From Bacillota bacterium (GTDB lineage: Bacteria; Bacillota; Clostridia; Acetivibrionales; DTU013), in the NCBI GenBank assembly GCA_023412915.1, contig JAEZRE010000014.1, positions 186,001 through 250,000 of the forward strand: 64,000 nt of DNA, written 5' to 3'. Below are positions 35,455 to 44,240 of this stretch, piece by piece. The notes under the pieces are model-generated. The model searched no databases. It had not been told where the DNA came from and worked only from the letters and a program-made list of their open reading frames with translations. Numbering within the stretch: position 1 is the stretch's first letter; each line of letters opens with the position of its first letter. The translations under genes and the position numbers were made by a program.

Positions 35455-37755
35455 TTATAAAATATCGCTTTGACTTTGCGAAAGCCTTATGTCTGTAAGA
35501 TAAAAAGGATATCTCCCCGTGATTTTATCACGGGAAATATAGTTGAAAATAAATACTGTATCTTCGTCGCGATCATATGAAACAGCGCTTATCCGGCCTG
35601 CGCCATCCGACAGCGTGTAGATGCCGTCCCTGCCGCGCTGCAAGGTCTGATTGGACTTCGCGATATGAAGGACTTCGAAATGAACCTTTTTGATCGATTG
35701 TTTTGGCGTCATGCCTGCTACTTCAGGAATCAAGGCTTCAATTCTCCCGCTATCCCGCAGGAATTCAAAACACCTGTCCTGTAATACCGCGCTTCCCCTG
35801 CCCTCAAAAAACGCAGGCAGCGAGCCGGTATTGTCGGATGTGAGGAAATCCAGCCGCAGAAGCTCGCGGAACATATTCCGCCCGCTTTCGTTCAGCTTGT
35901 TAGAGGCAAACCTGTCAAGCACCGCATAATATTCACGAAGCGCTGCAGGTTTAGCCAGAAAACCATTTTTCACATAAAATTCAAGGAAGCCTTCAAAAAA
36001 GGCAAACGGAGAACCGAAGCCCATTTTTATCAGATATTCGAGAGAATAGGCAAAGCGTCCGCTGTTGTAGTATTTGTCCACAAGACCGGCAATGCCTTTC
36101 AACGTCGTCAGTTCTTCATAATTTATATATTCGCCCGAGAGTATTTCATAGGGTGGCAATTCACGATACAGATATCCCCCGAAATAATCCGCGCTTCCGT
36201 TTGTACGGTAATTTGCGCTTCCGTTTGTACGGTAATTCGTGCCCGCGTTTGCATGGTGATTTGCGCGACGGTTTGCTCCGGCCTCCGAGCCTGAACCTGC
36301 GTCCGGCCTTTGATCCGCTTCCCGGCGCAGACGCGTTCCCTTGAGAAATTTCAGGAAGCCAAGCTGAAGCTGATGAGGGCCGGCGGAATACACACTGTCG
36401 AAAGAGCGGGCGAACGAGCCGTAATCCTCATACGGAAGTCCCGCGATCAGATCTGCATGGATATGTATGCTTCCGGCAGCCGAGAGTCTTTTTATGTTTT
36501 GCAGCAGCCTTGCCGTATCTGTTTTTCTGCATACTGCCGCCAGTGCCTTTTCGTTCGTGGACTGCACGCCTGCCTCTATTTGTATGAGGCCCCTGGGTGC
36601 GTTTTCAAGGATTGACATGATTTCCTCGTCAAAAAGGTCCGCTCCGACTTCAAAGTGGAAATTGCAGCCGGACGAGCCGTAGCTTCCGGTTATATGCTTC
36701 AGCAGCAGCACGGCTCTTTCCCTGTTTGCATTGAAGGTCCTGTCGACGAATTTTATCTGTGAAACTCCCGAGCCGACAAGCTTCTCCAGATCGGAAAATA
36801 TGCGCCCGGGTGAAAAAGTCCTGACTCCTTCCGAAGCTGAGGAAAGGCAGTAGCTGCAGGAAAAAGGGCAGCCTCTCGAAGCCTCGAAATAGGCGATCTT
36901 ATTTTTGAGCGAAGCAAGCATTTCGTCAGTATACGGCGACGGTATTCCATCCAGGTCCTTCACGAATGCGGGAGACATGCTTACGATCCCGGAAGCCGAC
37001 CTGAAGGAGAGCCCTTCTATCGAAGTGAGCCCGTCTATCGAAGCGAGCCCCACTATCGAAGCGAGCCCGTCTATTGAAGCGAGCCCCTCTATTGAAGCGT
37101 GCCCGTCTATCGAAGTAAGCCCGTCTATCGCCACAAGCCCGTCTATCGAAGCAAGCCCGTCTATTGAAGCAAGCCCGTCTATCGAAGTAAGCCCGTCTAT
37201 CGAAGCAAGCCCGTCTATCGAAGCAAGCCCGTCTATCGAAGCAAGCCCCTCTATCGAAGTGAGCCCCACTGATGGCACAAACCTTGCTTTATCCGCCCAA
37301 GCTGTGGCTGAATCGCCTACCGGCCCTGACTCATGCCTGCTATAGGAGCTATCCGCCGTAAATCTGCCGCCGGCCAAACAGGCTAATAGCTGCGGGAACG
37401 ACCTTTCTCCCTCTCCCGCCAGGATAAAATCTACCTGTTCGTGCTTTTTCAGCAATTCTGCCGCATCGTAAGATACCTCTGGGCCGCCGAGGACGATTAT
37501 CGACCGCGGCAGCAGCTTCTTCAGGTCCGAAGCAAGCTCGAGCACCGGACCGATATTCCATATATAGCAGGAAAAGGCCGTTACATCTGGCTTGTACCGA
37601 TAGATATCAGCCAGAATATCCTCGGCGTATTCATTTATAGTATGTTCCAATATATGGACCGTCCCGCACTCAGGTCCGCATGAAGCTTTAAGATACCAGG
37701 GTGCTAGAGCGGAATGGATATATTTTGAATTCAGAGCAACTATCAGTGTTCTCAT
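35455..37755 (-). CDS. B12-binding radical SAM protein with a 14-unit hexapeptide insertion
   Basis: 766 aa. Residues about 1-130 form a cobalamin-binding Rossmann domain (TLIVALNSKYIHSALAPWYLKAS, then GEGERSFPQLL). Residues 166-249 are 14 tandem hexapeptides (A/T-S-I-D/E-G-L). The radical SAM core follows with the iron-sulfur cysteines in GCPFSCSYC (C296, C300, C303) and the glycine-rich EVGADLF. A second short array (8-residue units) sits near residues 490-522. The C-terminal part (RFAYSLEYLIKMGFGSPFAFFEGF) matches the domain often annotated DUF4080 in this family. Such proteins act on unknown substrates. Convergent with nothing, and upstream of the TadE-like genes on the same strand. Confidence 0.9.
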   Translation of the reverse strand: MRTLIVALNSKYIHSALAPWYLKASCGPECGTVHILEHTINEYAEDILADIYRYKPDVTAFSCYIWNIGPVLELASDLKKLLPRSIIVLGGPEVSYDAAELLKKHEQVDFILAGEGERSFPQLLACLAGGRFTADSSYSRHESGPVGDSATAWADKARFVPSVGLTSIEGLASIDGLASIDGLASIDGLTSIDGLASIDGLASIDGLVAIDGLTSIDGHASIEGLASIDGLASIVGLASIDGLTSIEGLSFRSASGIVSMSPAFVKDLDGIPSPYTDEMLASLKNKIAYFEASRGCPFSCSYCLSSASEGVRTFSPGRIFSDLEKLVGSGVSQIKFVDRTFNANRERAVLLLKHITGSYGSSGCNFHFEVGADLFDEEIMSILENAPRGLIQIEAGVQSTNEKALAAVCRKTDTARLLQNIKRLSAAGSIHIHADLIAGLPYEDYGSFARSFDSVYSAGPHQLQLGFLKFLKGTRLRREADQRPDAGSGSEAGANRRANHHANAGTNYRTNGSANYRTNGSADYFGGYLYRELPPYEILSGEYINYEELTTLKGIAGLVDKYYNSGRFAYSLEYLIKMGFGSPFAFFEGFLEFYVKNGFLAKPAALREYYAVLDRFASNKLNESGRNMFRELLRLDFLTSDNTGSLPAFFEGRGSAVLQDRCFEFLRDSGRIEALIPEVAGMTPKQSIKKVHFEVLHIAKSNQTLQRGRDGIYTLSDGAGRISAVSYDRDEDTVFIFNYISRDKITGRYPFYLTDIRLSQSQSDIL
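36191..36286 (+). repeat. 24-bp in-frame repeats in the radical SAM gene
   Basis: Units begin at 36191, 36215, 36239 and 36263. The first two differ by a single base; the last two are diverged. They encode an eight-residue unit with N-Y-R-T-N-G-S-A on the minus strand. Confidence 0.8.
37009..37260 (+). repeat. 18-bp x 14 in-frame tandem array in the radical SAM gene
   Basis: Fourteen contiguous 18-bp units with plus-strand core AAGCCCGTCTATCGAAG-like. On the coding minus strand they encode [A/T]-S-I-[D/E]-G-L. Units vary mostly at third positions and at the A/T residue, so the array has partly diverged, but several units in a row are nearly identical. Confidence 0.95.
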
Positions 37756-37800
37756 AATACCCCCGTAATGAGGCTATTATATATGACCTCCGGGCCATAT

Positions 37801-38979
37801 TCAAGTTCCTGCGGGAACGTCTGCGAAAATGCCCTCCCTCATCATTTTGCTCCACGACCCGAATACCGATTTCAGATAGTCGAAATACGTTTTTTTCCTT
37901 ACGTTGTCCGAGATGTTCAAAGCACTTCTTCCGAGCACTTCTCCATCCAGACTGTATTCCACGAAGCCGTTTTCGGAGCCTGCATATACCGGCGCTCTGA
38001 GCATTTCAGGAGTTACCTTCCTGATTTTTAGCCTTGTCGTCTCCTGCTCATTGAGCGGGAGCACGATGCCTTCTTCCGCTATAAGGTTGACTCTTTCAGA
38101 AACGCCGCGGTATATCGGCACACTTGCCATAATGTCTCCCGGATCGAGTATTTTGGTCATTTTGTAATTTTCAAAAGCATAATCCAGTATCTCTCTGCTT
38201 GCATGCGCTCTCGCATTTCTGGTCGGCGATCCCAGGACAACGGAGATCACGCGCATGCCTTCCCTCTTCGCCGTGGTGACGAGGCACCTGCCCGCCTTGC
38301 CGGTATAGCCCGTTTTAACGCCATCCAGCCCGGGATAGACCCCGAGCAGTTCATTTGTATTGAACAGGCTGTGCTCGGGAATATATGTGGAATTGGTGGA
38401 TACGATTTCGGCAAACACAGGATTGCGTAAAGCCTCTCTCGTTATGAGGGCGACATCGTAGGCGGTCGAATACTGGTTCGCGCAATCAAGGCCGTGCGGA
38501 GTCACAAAACTGGAATTATTGGCTCCGACCGATTTCGCTTTTTTATTCATCATGGCCGCAAAATCCTCCACGCTGCCCCCGACATGCTCTGCAATCGCTA
38601 AAGCCGCATCGTTGGCCGATATCATCAGCATAGCGTACAGCAGCTCCCTGACCGTATACTTATCGCCGGTCCTGAGCCCCATTACTGAGCCGCTAATGCT
38701 TGCGGCCCTTTTACTTACATCCACCGTTTCATCCAGATCCGCATTTTCCAACGCCACCAAAGCAGTCATTATTTTAGTAGTGCTTGCTATTGAACGCTTT
38801 TGTGTCGCATTCTTGTTATAGAGTACGCGCCCTGAAGATTCCTCGATTACAACTGCGGTTATCGCATTAATAGAAGGGGGGTTTTCTTCGCAGAGCACCG
38901 CCTGTCCTCCCGTAAAGAAAACTACGATCAAAATCAAAAACGAACTTAACAGCTTGCGTTTCAAACTCAGACAGATCAT
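37801..38979 (-). CDS. D-alanyl-D-alanine carboxypeptidase (DacF/PBP5-like)
   Basis: Exported low-molecular-weight penicillin-binding protein of the S11 peptidase family. SxxK is S66-T-T-K69, SxN is S121-A-N123 and KTG is K222-T-G224, all intact. N-terminal hydrophobic signal peptide; C-terminal beta domain present (PBP5_C-like). The ATG at 38979 abuts GGGAG, so the TTG at 38964 (MKRKLLSSF, a classical signal start) may be the true start. Family members trim peptidoglycan stem peptides in vegetative cells or the spore cortex. Divergent from the FapA-like gene. Confidence 0.92.
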   Translation of the reverse strand: MICLSLKRKLLSSFLILIVVFFTGGQAVLCEENPPSINAITAVVIEESSGRVLYNKNATQKRSIASTTKIMTALVALENADLDETVDVSKRAASISGSVMGLRTGDKYTVRELLYAMLMISANDAALAIAEHVGGSVEDFAAMMNKKAKSVGANNSSFVTPHGLDCANQYSTAYDVALITREALRNPVFAEIVSTNSTYIPEHSLFNTNELLGVYPGLDGVKTGYTGKAGRCLVTTAKREGMRVISVVLGSPTRNARAHASREILDYAFENYKMTKILDPGDIMASVPIYRGVSERVNLIAEEGIVLPLNEQETTRLKIRKVTPEMLRAPVYAGSENGFVEYSLDGEVLGRSALNISDNVRKKTYFDYLKSVFGSWSKMMREGIFADVPAGT

Positions 38980-39107
38980 CTCCCGATATATTTAAACTAC
39001 GTACAACACTCATTTAGAGTTGGCAGAGAGTCTTAATAATATGTATTTATACTGTTCCATCGAGCAGGTTTTTCCGATATTTATATTAGAAGGAACAGGA
39101 GGTTTTT

Positions 39108-40664
39108 ATGAGCGCAAATATCATTTATAAAGATGAATATCTTGCGATCGCCGCCGAAAACAACGATGTTTTTGTTGAAACCTTCAAAAAGGGTTTCCCA
39201 ATGGACAGTGTGTCTTCTATTTTGTCTTCTCATCCTGAAATCGGCATCACAAACCCCGGCATTTTGCGCAGTTCGCTAATGTCCGCGCCTGTCAAAGCTC
39301 AGAAGATCGGCGAGCTCAGGGAGCGCATCCATCTTGAGGTAACGCCTTCGGGACTCACGGCAACCGTTACCTTCCACATTTCGCAGGATGAATTGAATTC
39401 ACATGATAATCTTAAATCGGAAATATTAAAATTATTGGAGCATAATGGTATAATATATGGGATCAGCCTGGATTTCCTCGATAAAGAACTGCGGCCCGGA
39501 ATACCCTATACGGCAGCCCAGGGAATTCCTGCGGAAGACGGTACCGACGCAATAATCACGATGTATGAACTAAAGGAGTCGAAGCCCGAGATCCGCAAAG
39601 ACGGCAAAGTCGATTATTATGAGATGCAGCTGATAAACAGGGTCAAACCTGGAGACTGGCTTGGAGAAAGGCTTGAGGCTACTGACGGAAAACCGGGAAA
39701 AACAGTCAAAGGAGAAGAAATCAAGGTTGTCAAAGGCAAAACCACCGTTTTGAACTATGACAGGAATTCGGTAGCCGAGGTCTCTACGGAAGGCAAGACA
39801 ACGCTTTACTCCCGTTTAAGCGGCGCCGTAAACTATACTTCCGGCAGGATAAGTGTTTCAAACCACCTCGAAATAAACGGAGACGTAGGCGTTTCCACAG
39901 GCAACATAAAATTTGACGGATACCTTACGGTCAAGGGAACTATACTGGACGGCTTTACAGTCGAAGCGACGCGGGACATCGAAATCAACAGCGAGCTGGG
40001 ACTGGGCAATGTAAAAGGAATTATAAGCACCAACGGCAGTATTTACATCAAAGGCGGAATATCGGCAAAAGAAAGGGTTGAGGTTCGTGCAGCCAGAAAT
40101 ATATTCGTGAAATTTGCGGACAATGCCAGGATTATATGCGGCGAAACCGCTCATATAGGTTATTACAGCCTGAATTGCGACGTATGTGCCAGGGATGTCA
40201 TATTCGATTCCTCCAACGGTCAGGTCTTAGGAGGGCACATAAAGTCTGAAATCCACATATCGGTACCTATAGGCGGTTCCGAAATGGAAAGGAAAACCAC
40301 CATCGAGGTCACCGGTTTTAATCGTCAGGCACTGGTAACGCGCCTCGACGAAGTATTTCACGAAATAGGAATGAAAAAGGCAGAACAGCAGAAATTAAAG
40401 TCGGGCACAGATACCGGCAAAGGCGGCGCAGAATCAAGCCTGTCTGACAGGATTTATCTGCTGAGGGAAGAAATGAAATCGCTCGAGGAAGAAAGAAAGT
40501 ATATAGCAGGGTATCTTAAGGCGAAGGGCGACGGCGAAATATCGGTAACAAAGCACTTATTCCCCAACTGCGCCATTATATTAGGCGGCAGGAATGCGGA
40601 ATACGCGTCCGACACAGTTACGGCAACATTTTATCTCAAGGATGGAGAAATAAAACAGGTATAG
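39108..40664 (+). CDS. FapA (DUF342) family protein
   Basis: 518 aa. N-terminal flagellar-assembly-protein-A-type region, then a long right-handed beta-helix-like part with repeated short strands (LEINGDVGVSTGNIKFDGYLTVKGTILDGF, then NVKGIISTNGSIYIKGGISAKE), and a C-terminal helix-rich tail with coiled-coil near 455-480. FapA-type proteins are common in Clostridia and are probably polymer-forming; a flagellar role is not shown. AGGAGG precedes the ATG, and the next gene starts 15 bp downstream. Confidence 0.88.
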   Translation: MSANIIYKDEYLAIAAENNDVFVETFKKGFPMDSVSSILSSHPEIGITNPGILRSSLMSAPVKAQKIGELRERIHLEVTPSGLTATVTFHISQDELNSHDNLKSEILKLLEHNGIIYGISLDFLDKELRPGIPYTAAQGIPAEDGTDAIITMYELKESKPEIRKDGKVDYYEMQLINRVKPGDWLGERLEATDGKPGKTVKGEEIKVVKGKTTVLNYDRNSVAEVSTEGKTTLYSRLSGAVNYTSGRISVSNHLEINGDVGVSTGNIKFDGYLTVKGTILDGFTVEATRDIEINSELGLGNVKGIISTNGSIYIKGGISAKERVEVRAARNIFVKFADNARIICGETAHIGYYSLNCDVCARDVIFDSSNGQVLGGHIKSEIHISVPIGGSEMERKTTIEVTGFNRQALVTRLDEVFHEIGMKKAEQQKLKSGTDTGKGGAESSLSDRIYLLREEMKSLEEERKYIAGYLKAKGDGEISVTKHLFPNCAIILGGRNAEYASDTVTATFYLKDGEIKQV

Positions 40665-40679
40665 AAAAGGATCGACATT

Positions 40680-41804
40680 ATGTCCAAAAACATTTTAATC
40701 ATATCTTCAGATGTAACAGGCCACGGTCATAAAAGCATCACTGAGTCACTGCTGGAACAGTTCAAAAATTACCCCGATACAGACGTGAAAGTTGTCGACG
40801 GTTTTGCACTAGGAGGCAATCTCGGGCTTCGAGCCGGAAAAATGTACGGTTCCATCACGAGAACCTCGAAGGACGTCTGGAAAAGGATATGGGAAATAAC
40901 AGTAAAAAGGCCTTCTCTGATCATAGAACTAAGCGAGCTTGCCATTTACGACCGTTTCGTCAAGCTTCTGCAGGAAACGAAGCCCGATGTGATCATTTCA
41001 ACACATCCCAACTATAACGCTTCCATAACGAACATACTTGCAAGGATCGATTACCGTGCGCCTATGATTGCGGTAGTTGCGGATCCCGTGACAATAAGTC
41101 CGCTGTGGTGCAATGCGCAGGCGGATTATACAATTTGTCCTACAGAGGAGGCAAAGGAAGTTTGTATCCGGTGCGGAGTTCCTGAGGATCGCATCCGTAT
41201 GTTCGGTTTCCCCGTCAGGCAGAGGTTTGCGGAGCATCTCCGCGGTCTTGATGAAAAGGCTGTTCATTCGGACGACGTGGTTTATACGCCCCACTACCCA
41301 ATCAAGTTCATGATCATGAGCGGCGGTGAAGGCTCGGGTAATATGAGCAGGCTTGCGAAAATACTTCTGAAAAATTTCGACTGCAGCGTCAGAATATTGT
41401 GCGGGAGAAACAAACTGATGAAGAAAGCGCTCGAGCATACCCTTGCGGAGAAATACAAGGACAGGGTCGATATCCTGGGATTTACGGAAAATGTACAGGA
41501 GATCATGCTGTCCACGGATATTATGTTCACACGCGCAAGTCCCAATACGATGATCGAGGCGGTCATGTGCAATGTGCCGCTTGTAATAACGGGAGCCCTC
41601 CCGGGCCAGGAGGAGGGCAACCCCGATTTTGCAGTGAAACACGGGCTCGGAGTCGTCTGCACCGAAACAAAGGAATTGAAATATGTAGTATCGGGACTGC
41701 TTGCCGATAATTTCAAACAATTGACCGAAATAAAGAAATCGCAGGTCAAATACAGAAATCCATTCGCTGCGAGAGACATTGCCGATTTCATAATGAAGCT
41801 TTGA
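40680..41804 (+). CDS. MGDG-synthase-like processive glycosyltransferase
   Basis: 374 aa, GT28-type. N-terminal MGDG_synth domain: ILIISSDVTGHGHKSITESL (acceptor-side glycine motif), then VIISTHPNYNASITNIL. C-terminal half carries the nucleotide-sugar motif SGGEGSGNMSRLAK and the donor-binding ILGFTENVQEIMLSTDIMFTRASPNTMIEAV. Members transfer glucose or galactose to diacylglycerol to make membrane glycolipids. The acceptor here is inferred. It is the second gene after the FapA-like gene. Confidence 0.88.
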   Translation: MSKNILIISSDVTGHGHKSITESLLEQFKNYPDTDVKVVDGFALGGNLGLRAGKMYGSITRTSKDVWKRIWEITVKRPSLIIELSELAIYDRFVKLLQETKPDVIISTHPNYNASITNILARIDYRAPMIAVVADPVTISPLWCNAQADYTICPTEEAKEVCIRCGVPEDRIRMFGFPVRQRFAEHLRGLDEKAVHSDDVVYTPHYPIKFMIMSGGEGSGNMSRLAKILLKNFDCSVRILCGRNKLMKKALEHTLAEKYKDRVDILGFTENVQEIMLSTDIMFTRASPNTMIEAVMCNVPLVITGALPGQEEGNPDFAVKHGLGVVCTETKELKYVVSGLLADNFKQLTEIKKSQVKYRNPFAARDIADFIMKL

Positions 41805-41901
41805 AATAAATAAATCGTGAAAATGTTCACCTTGCTTGGTTATTACTTCAAGTAATAAACGTGATGATTTTAGGCACAATATTTACTGAGGAGGTGATAA
41901 A

Positions 41902-42105
41902 ATGGCAAACAACAGTAACAGCAGCAGGAATACAACTTCTTTCGATCAGATGAAATATGAAATCGCAGGCCAGGTCGGAGTAAACCTGAAACAGGGTTAT
42001 AACGGAGACATCGCAGCAAGGGATGCCGGAAAGATCGGCGGAAATATAGTCAAGAAGGTATTTGAATCGTACACCGGAAACAATTACGACATCAACAAGA
42101 AGTAA
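41902..42105 (+). CDS. small acid-soluble spore protein, alpha/beta type
   Basis: 67 aa DNA-coating protein of dormant spores. It carries both conserved blocks: FDQMKYEIAGQVGVNL and GDIAARDAGKIGGNIVKK. The germination-protease site is expected near the E-I-A of the first block. A strong GAGGAGG site precedes the ATG. A promoter is not obvious; a forespore sigma promoter is expected from family. An 8-bp palindrome TATTACTT-c-AAGTAATA lies at 41841-41857. This is direct evidence that the organism sporulates. Confidence 0.95.
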   Translation: MANNSNSSRNTTSFDQMKYEIAGQVGVNLKQGYNGDIAARDAGKIGGNIVKKVFESYTGNNYDINKK

Positions 42106-42114
42106 TGATAAAAC

Positions 42115-42150
42115 AAAAAGCAGGCGGTTTAGACCACCTGCTTTTTTGTT
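42115..42150 (+). terminator. terminator of the spore protein gene
   Basis: AAAGCAGG (42117-42124) pairs with CCTGCTTT (42137-42144), one mismatch inside, followed by TTTTTTG. Confidence 0.85.
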
Positions 42151-42155
42151 TGTTC

Positions 42156-42190
42156 AAAACTCACAGGCGCTTGATGCACCTGTGAGTTTT
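42156..42190 (-). terminator. terminator of the coat-protein genes
   Basis: AAAACTCACAGG (42156-42167) pairs with CCTGTGAGTTTT (42179-42190). It lies 6 bp downstream of the minus-strand CotF-like gene. Confidence 0.75.
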
Positions 42191-42196
42191 AAATTT

Positions 42197-42472
42197 CTAC
42201 ATTACATTAATAGACGACTGTATCTTGCCGACTTCCTGCTTAGCAGTGGTAATATCCTGCTGACTCGCCTGGGTAGTTGTATACCAGCCCTTGGACGACA
42301 TTATGTCGAATATGTTTTTCTGGTGCTGGAAAGTTCTGTTCAGTATTCCCGAGGCATCATTCCTGAGGTTGGTATTGGAGCTCTCGAGGATCAGGTTCGT
42401 CAATGAAGACGCACAAAGCTTATGCTCATTCAATAACGTGTACATTATTTCTTTATCGGTGAACTTGTTCAT
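42197..42472 (-). CDS. CotF-like spore coat protein
   Basis: 91 aa, coat F domain: TDKEIMYTLLNEHKLCASSLTNLILESSNTNLRN and the C-terminal FDIMSSKGWY-type segment. Found on the spore surface in relatives. It follows a second related small gene by 10 bp on the minus strand, forming a pair expressed together. A GGAGGT site is upstream of the ATG. Confidence 0.88.
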   Translation of the reverse strand: MNKFTDKEIMYTLLNEHKLCASSLTNLILESSNTNLRNDASGILNRTFQHQKNIFDIMSSKGWYTTTQASQQDITTAKQEVGKIQSSINVM

Positions 42473-42482
42473 TTTCTACCTC

Positions 42483-42680
42483 CTATTGGACAGATGTAGT
42501 ATTTATGTGTTTGATCAGTGTTGTCAGATCCTGCTGATGCTCCTTCGCCATGCTCTGGCACAAACCCTTTACCTGAGCATCCGTAGCCATATCGGCGCAG
42601 GTGTACAGGAATTTAATCGAGTTTTCGGCCATTTTGATATTGTCCTGAACCAGCATCAATTCTTTCGTTGTCAATGACAT
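42483..42680 (-). CDS. small CotF-related protein
   Basis: 65 aa with a four-helix-like pattern (TTKELMLVQDNIKMAENSIKFLYTCADMA, then MAKEHQQDLTTLIKHIN), related in style to CotF halves or to spore-coat ferritin-like helices. GGAGGG is five bases before the ATG at 42680; an upstream longer reading from 42722 has no site. It starts the two-gene coat operon. Identity as a coat protein is inferred. Confidence 0.72.
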   Translation of the reverse strand: MSLTTKELMLVQDNIKMAENSIKFLYTCADMATDAQVKGLCQSMAKEHQQDLTTLIKHINTTSVQ

Positions 42681-42811
42681 AAAATCCCTCCTTTGTAATG
42701 TTTCCAGAATAGCTTTTAACATAGCTCCGCTTATTATTCAAAAGCAGAAAATATTTATACTTTTATGGGATTTTGTATTATAATAGTGCTTATCTGAATT
42801 GAGGTAACCAT

Positions 42812-44188
42812 ATGAAACTAGCTATTATAAAGGCAAAAATAAAAAATATTTTCAATGCAAGACCGACTGTATTGATCGTACTCAGCTTTTTTCTGCTGAT
42901 ATTGGTGGGAACTATACTCCTGATGCTGCCTTCCGCATCAAGGGATGGTAAAGGTACCGGTTTTATTGATGCGTTATTTACCGCCACCTCGGCCTCCTGT
43001 GTAACAGGCCTTATTGTAACAGACACCTACCAACACTGGACTGTCTTTGGACAAATCGTTATAATCTCTCTGATACAGGTAGGCGGACTCGGAATTATAA
43101 CCTTTGTTACATTTTTCTATTCCCTGCTCGGTAAGAAATTCAGGATACGAAGCATGGTACTCGCGCAGGAATCGATCAGCTTTTATTCCTTTCAAGGAGT
43201 AACCAGGTTAATAAAAAATGTCATTTTAGTCACTTTAAGCACCGAACTACTGGGAGCGATACTTCTATCAACACGATTTATTCCTCAATATGGCTGGAAG
43301 GGTATTTACCTCAGCGTATTTCATGCAATATCGGCATTCTGCAACGCCGGCTTCGACCTGATGACTATCTCGGGAAAAGGTGAGTACTTGAGTTTCATTG
43401 GATATAATAACGATCCAGTCGTCATTTACACTCTAGCAACTCTTATAATACTGGGCGGCCTCGGTTTTGTCGTATGGAAGGATCTATATGATTACAGAAA
43501 GAACAGGCATCTGATCCTTCATACCAAACTTGTCATCACGATAGTCCCGATATTGATATTCAGCGGAGCGCTTTTGTTTTTCGTCCTTGAATACAGCAAT
43601 CCGGCTACACTTGGACAGCTCGATCTGCCGGGCAAGATAAACGCTGCGATGTTCCAGTCAATAACACCGAGGACTGCCGGGTTCAATACTATTGACCAAA
43701 ACTCGATGACCGGCCTTTCAAAGCTCCTGACGATCGCACTTATGTTCATAGGAGCGGCGCCTGGGTCGACAGGAGGCGGGGTTAAAGTCACGACCTTCGG
43801 TATCGTAATGATTGCAATTCTTACGCAGTTAAGAGGTTCTGACGGCATAATAGTATTCAAAAGGCGCCTATCTTTTCCTACAATAATTAAAGCTCTGACA
43901 ATAATAGGCTTCAGCGCCATGCTCATATTGACCGTAAGCGTAATCGTGATATTGATAGAAGGCAGATCTATGACCAACGTACTGTTCGAAGTCGTTTCAG
44001 CCTTCGGTACGGTTGGGCTTACTACGGGCATGACCCCTTACCTGCACCCGGTCAGCAAGCTGCTGCTCATAATGATGATGTTCCTGGGCAGAGTCGGACC
44101 CGTTACCTTTGCGCTCGCGCTTACGATGATATCCCACAAAAACAATACCGATATCATCTATCCTGAAGGCAAAGTAATAGTAGGATAA
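42812..44188 (+). CDS. ktrB: Ktr/Trk-type potassium uptake membrane subunit
   Basis: 458 aa, TrkH/KtrB family, potassium channel-like symporter with four M1-P-M2 units. Selectivity-loop stretches with the conserved glycine are TSASCVTGLIVTDTY, ISAFCNAGFDLM, ITPRTAGFNTID and SAFGTVGLTTGMTPYL. AATTGAGG precedes the ATG; a TATAAT lies at 42779-42784. It is convergent with two NAD-binding regulators, and the three probably form one system. Confidence 0.93.
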   Translation: MKLAIIKAKIKNIFNARPTVLIVLSFFLLILVGTILLMLPSASRDGKGTGFIDALFTATSASCVTGLIVTDTYQHWTVFGQIVIISLIQVGGLGIITFVTFFYSLLGKKFRIRSMVLAQESISFYSFQGVTRLIKNVILVTLSTELLGAILLSTRFIPQYGWKGIYLSVFHAISAFCNAGFDLMTISGKGEYLSFIGYNNDPVVIYTLATLIILGGLGFVVWKDLYDYRKNRHLILHTKLVITIVPILIFSGALLFFVLEYSNPATLGQLDLPGKINAAMFQSITPRTAGFNTIDQNSMTGLSKLLTIALMFIGAAPGSTGGGVKVTTFGIVMIAILTQLRGSDGIIVFKRRLSFPTIIKALTIIGFSAMLILTVSVIVILIEGRSMTNVLFEVVSAFGTVGLTTGMTPYLHPVSKLLLIMMMFLGRVGPVTFALALTMISHKNNTDIIYPEGKVIVG

Positions 44189-44195
44189 AAAATTG

Positions 44196-44226
44196 AAGCA
44201 CCCGTTTTTGAACGAGTGCTTTTTTA
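44196..44226 (+). terminator. terminator of ktrB
   Basis: AAGCAC-c-CGTT pairs with AACG-a-GTGCTT, with one mismatch, followed by TTTTT. Confidence 0.85.
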
Positions 44227-44240
44227 TACCTGCAGAATTG

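Noticed and set aside
37009..37260. CRISPR-like array
   Set aside because: The 18-bp units are contiguous without spacers and lie inside a coding frame.
36905..37345. Plus-strand open frame rich in S-P-S-I-E-A hexads
   Set aside because: It is the antisense reading of the radical SAM repeat array; open only because an 18-bp unit keeps every frame in phase.
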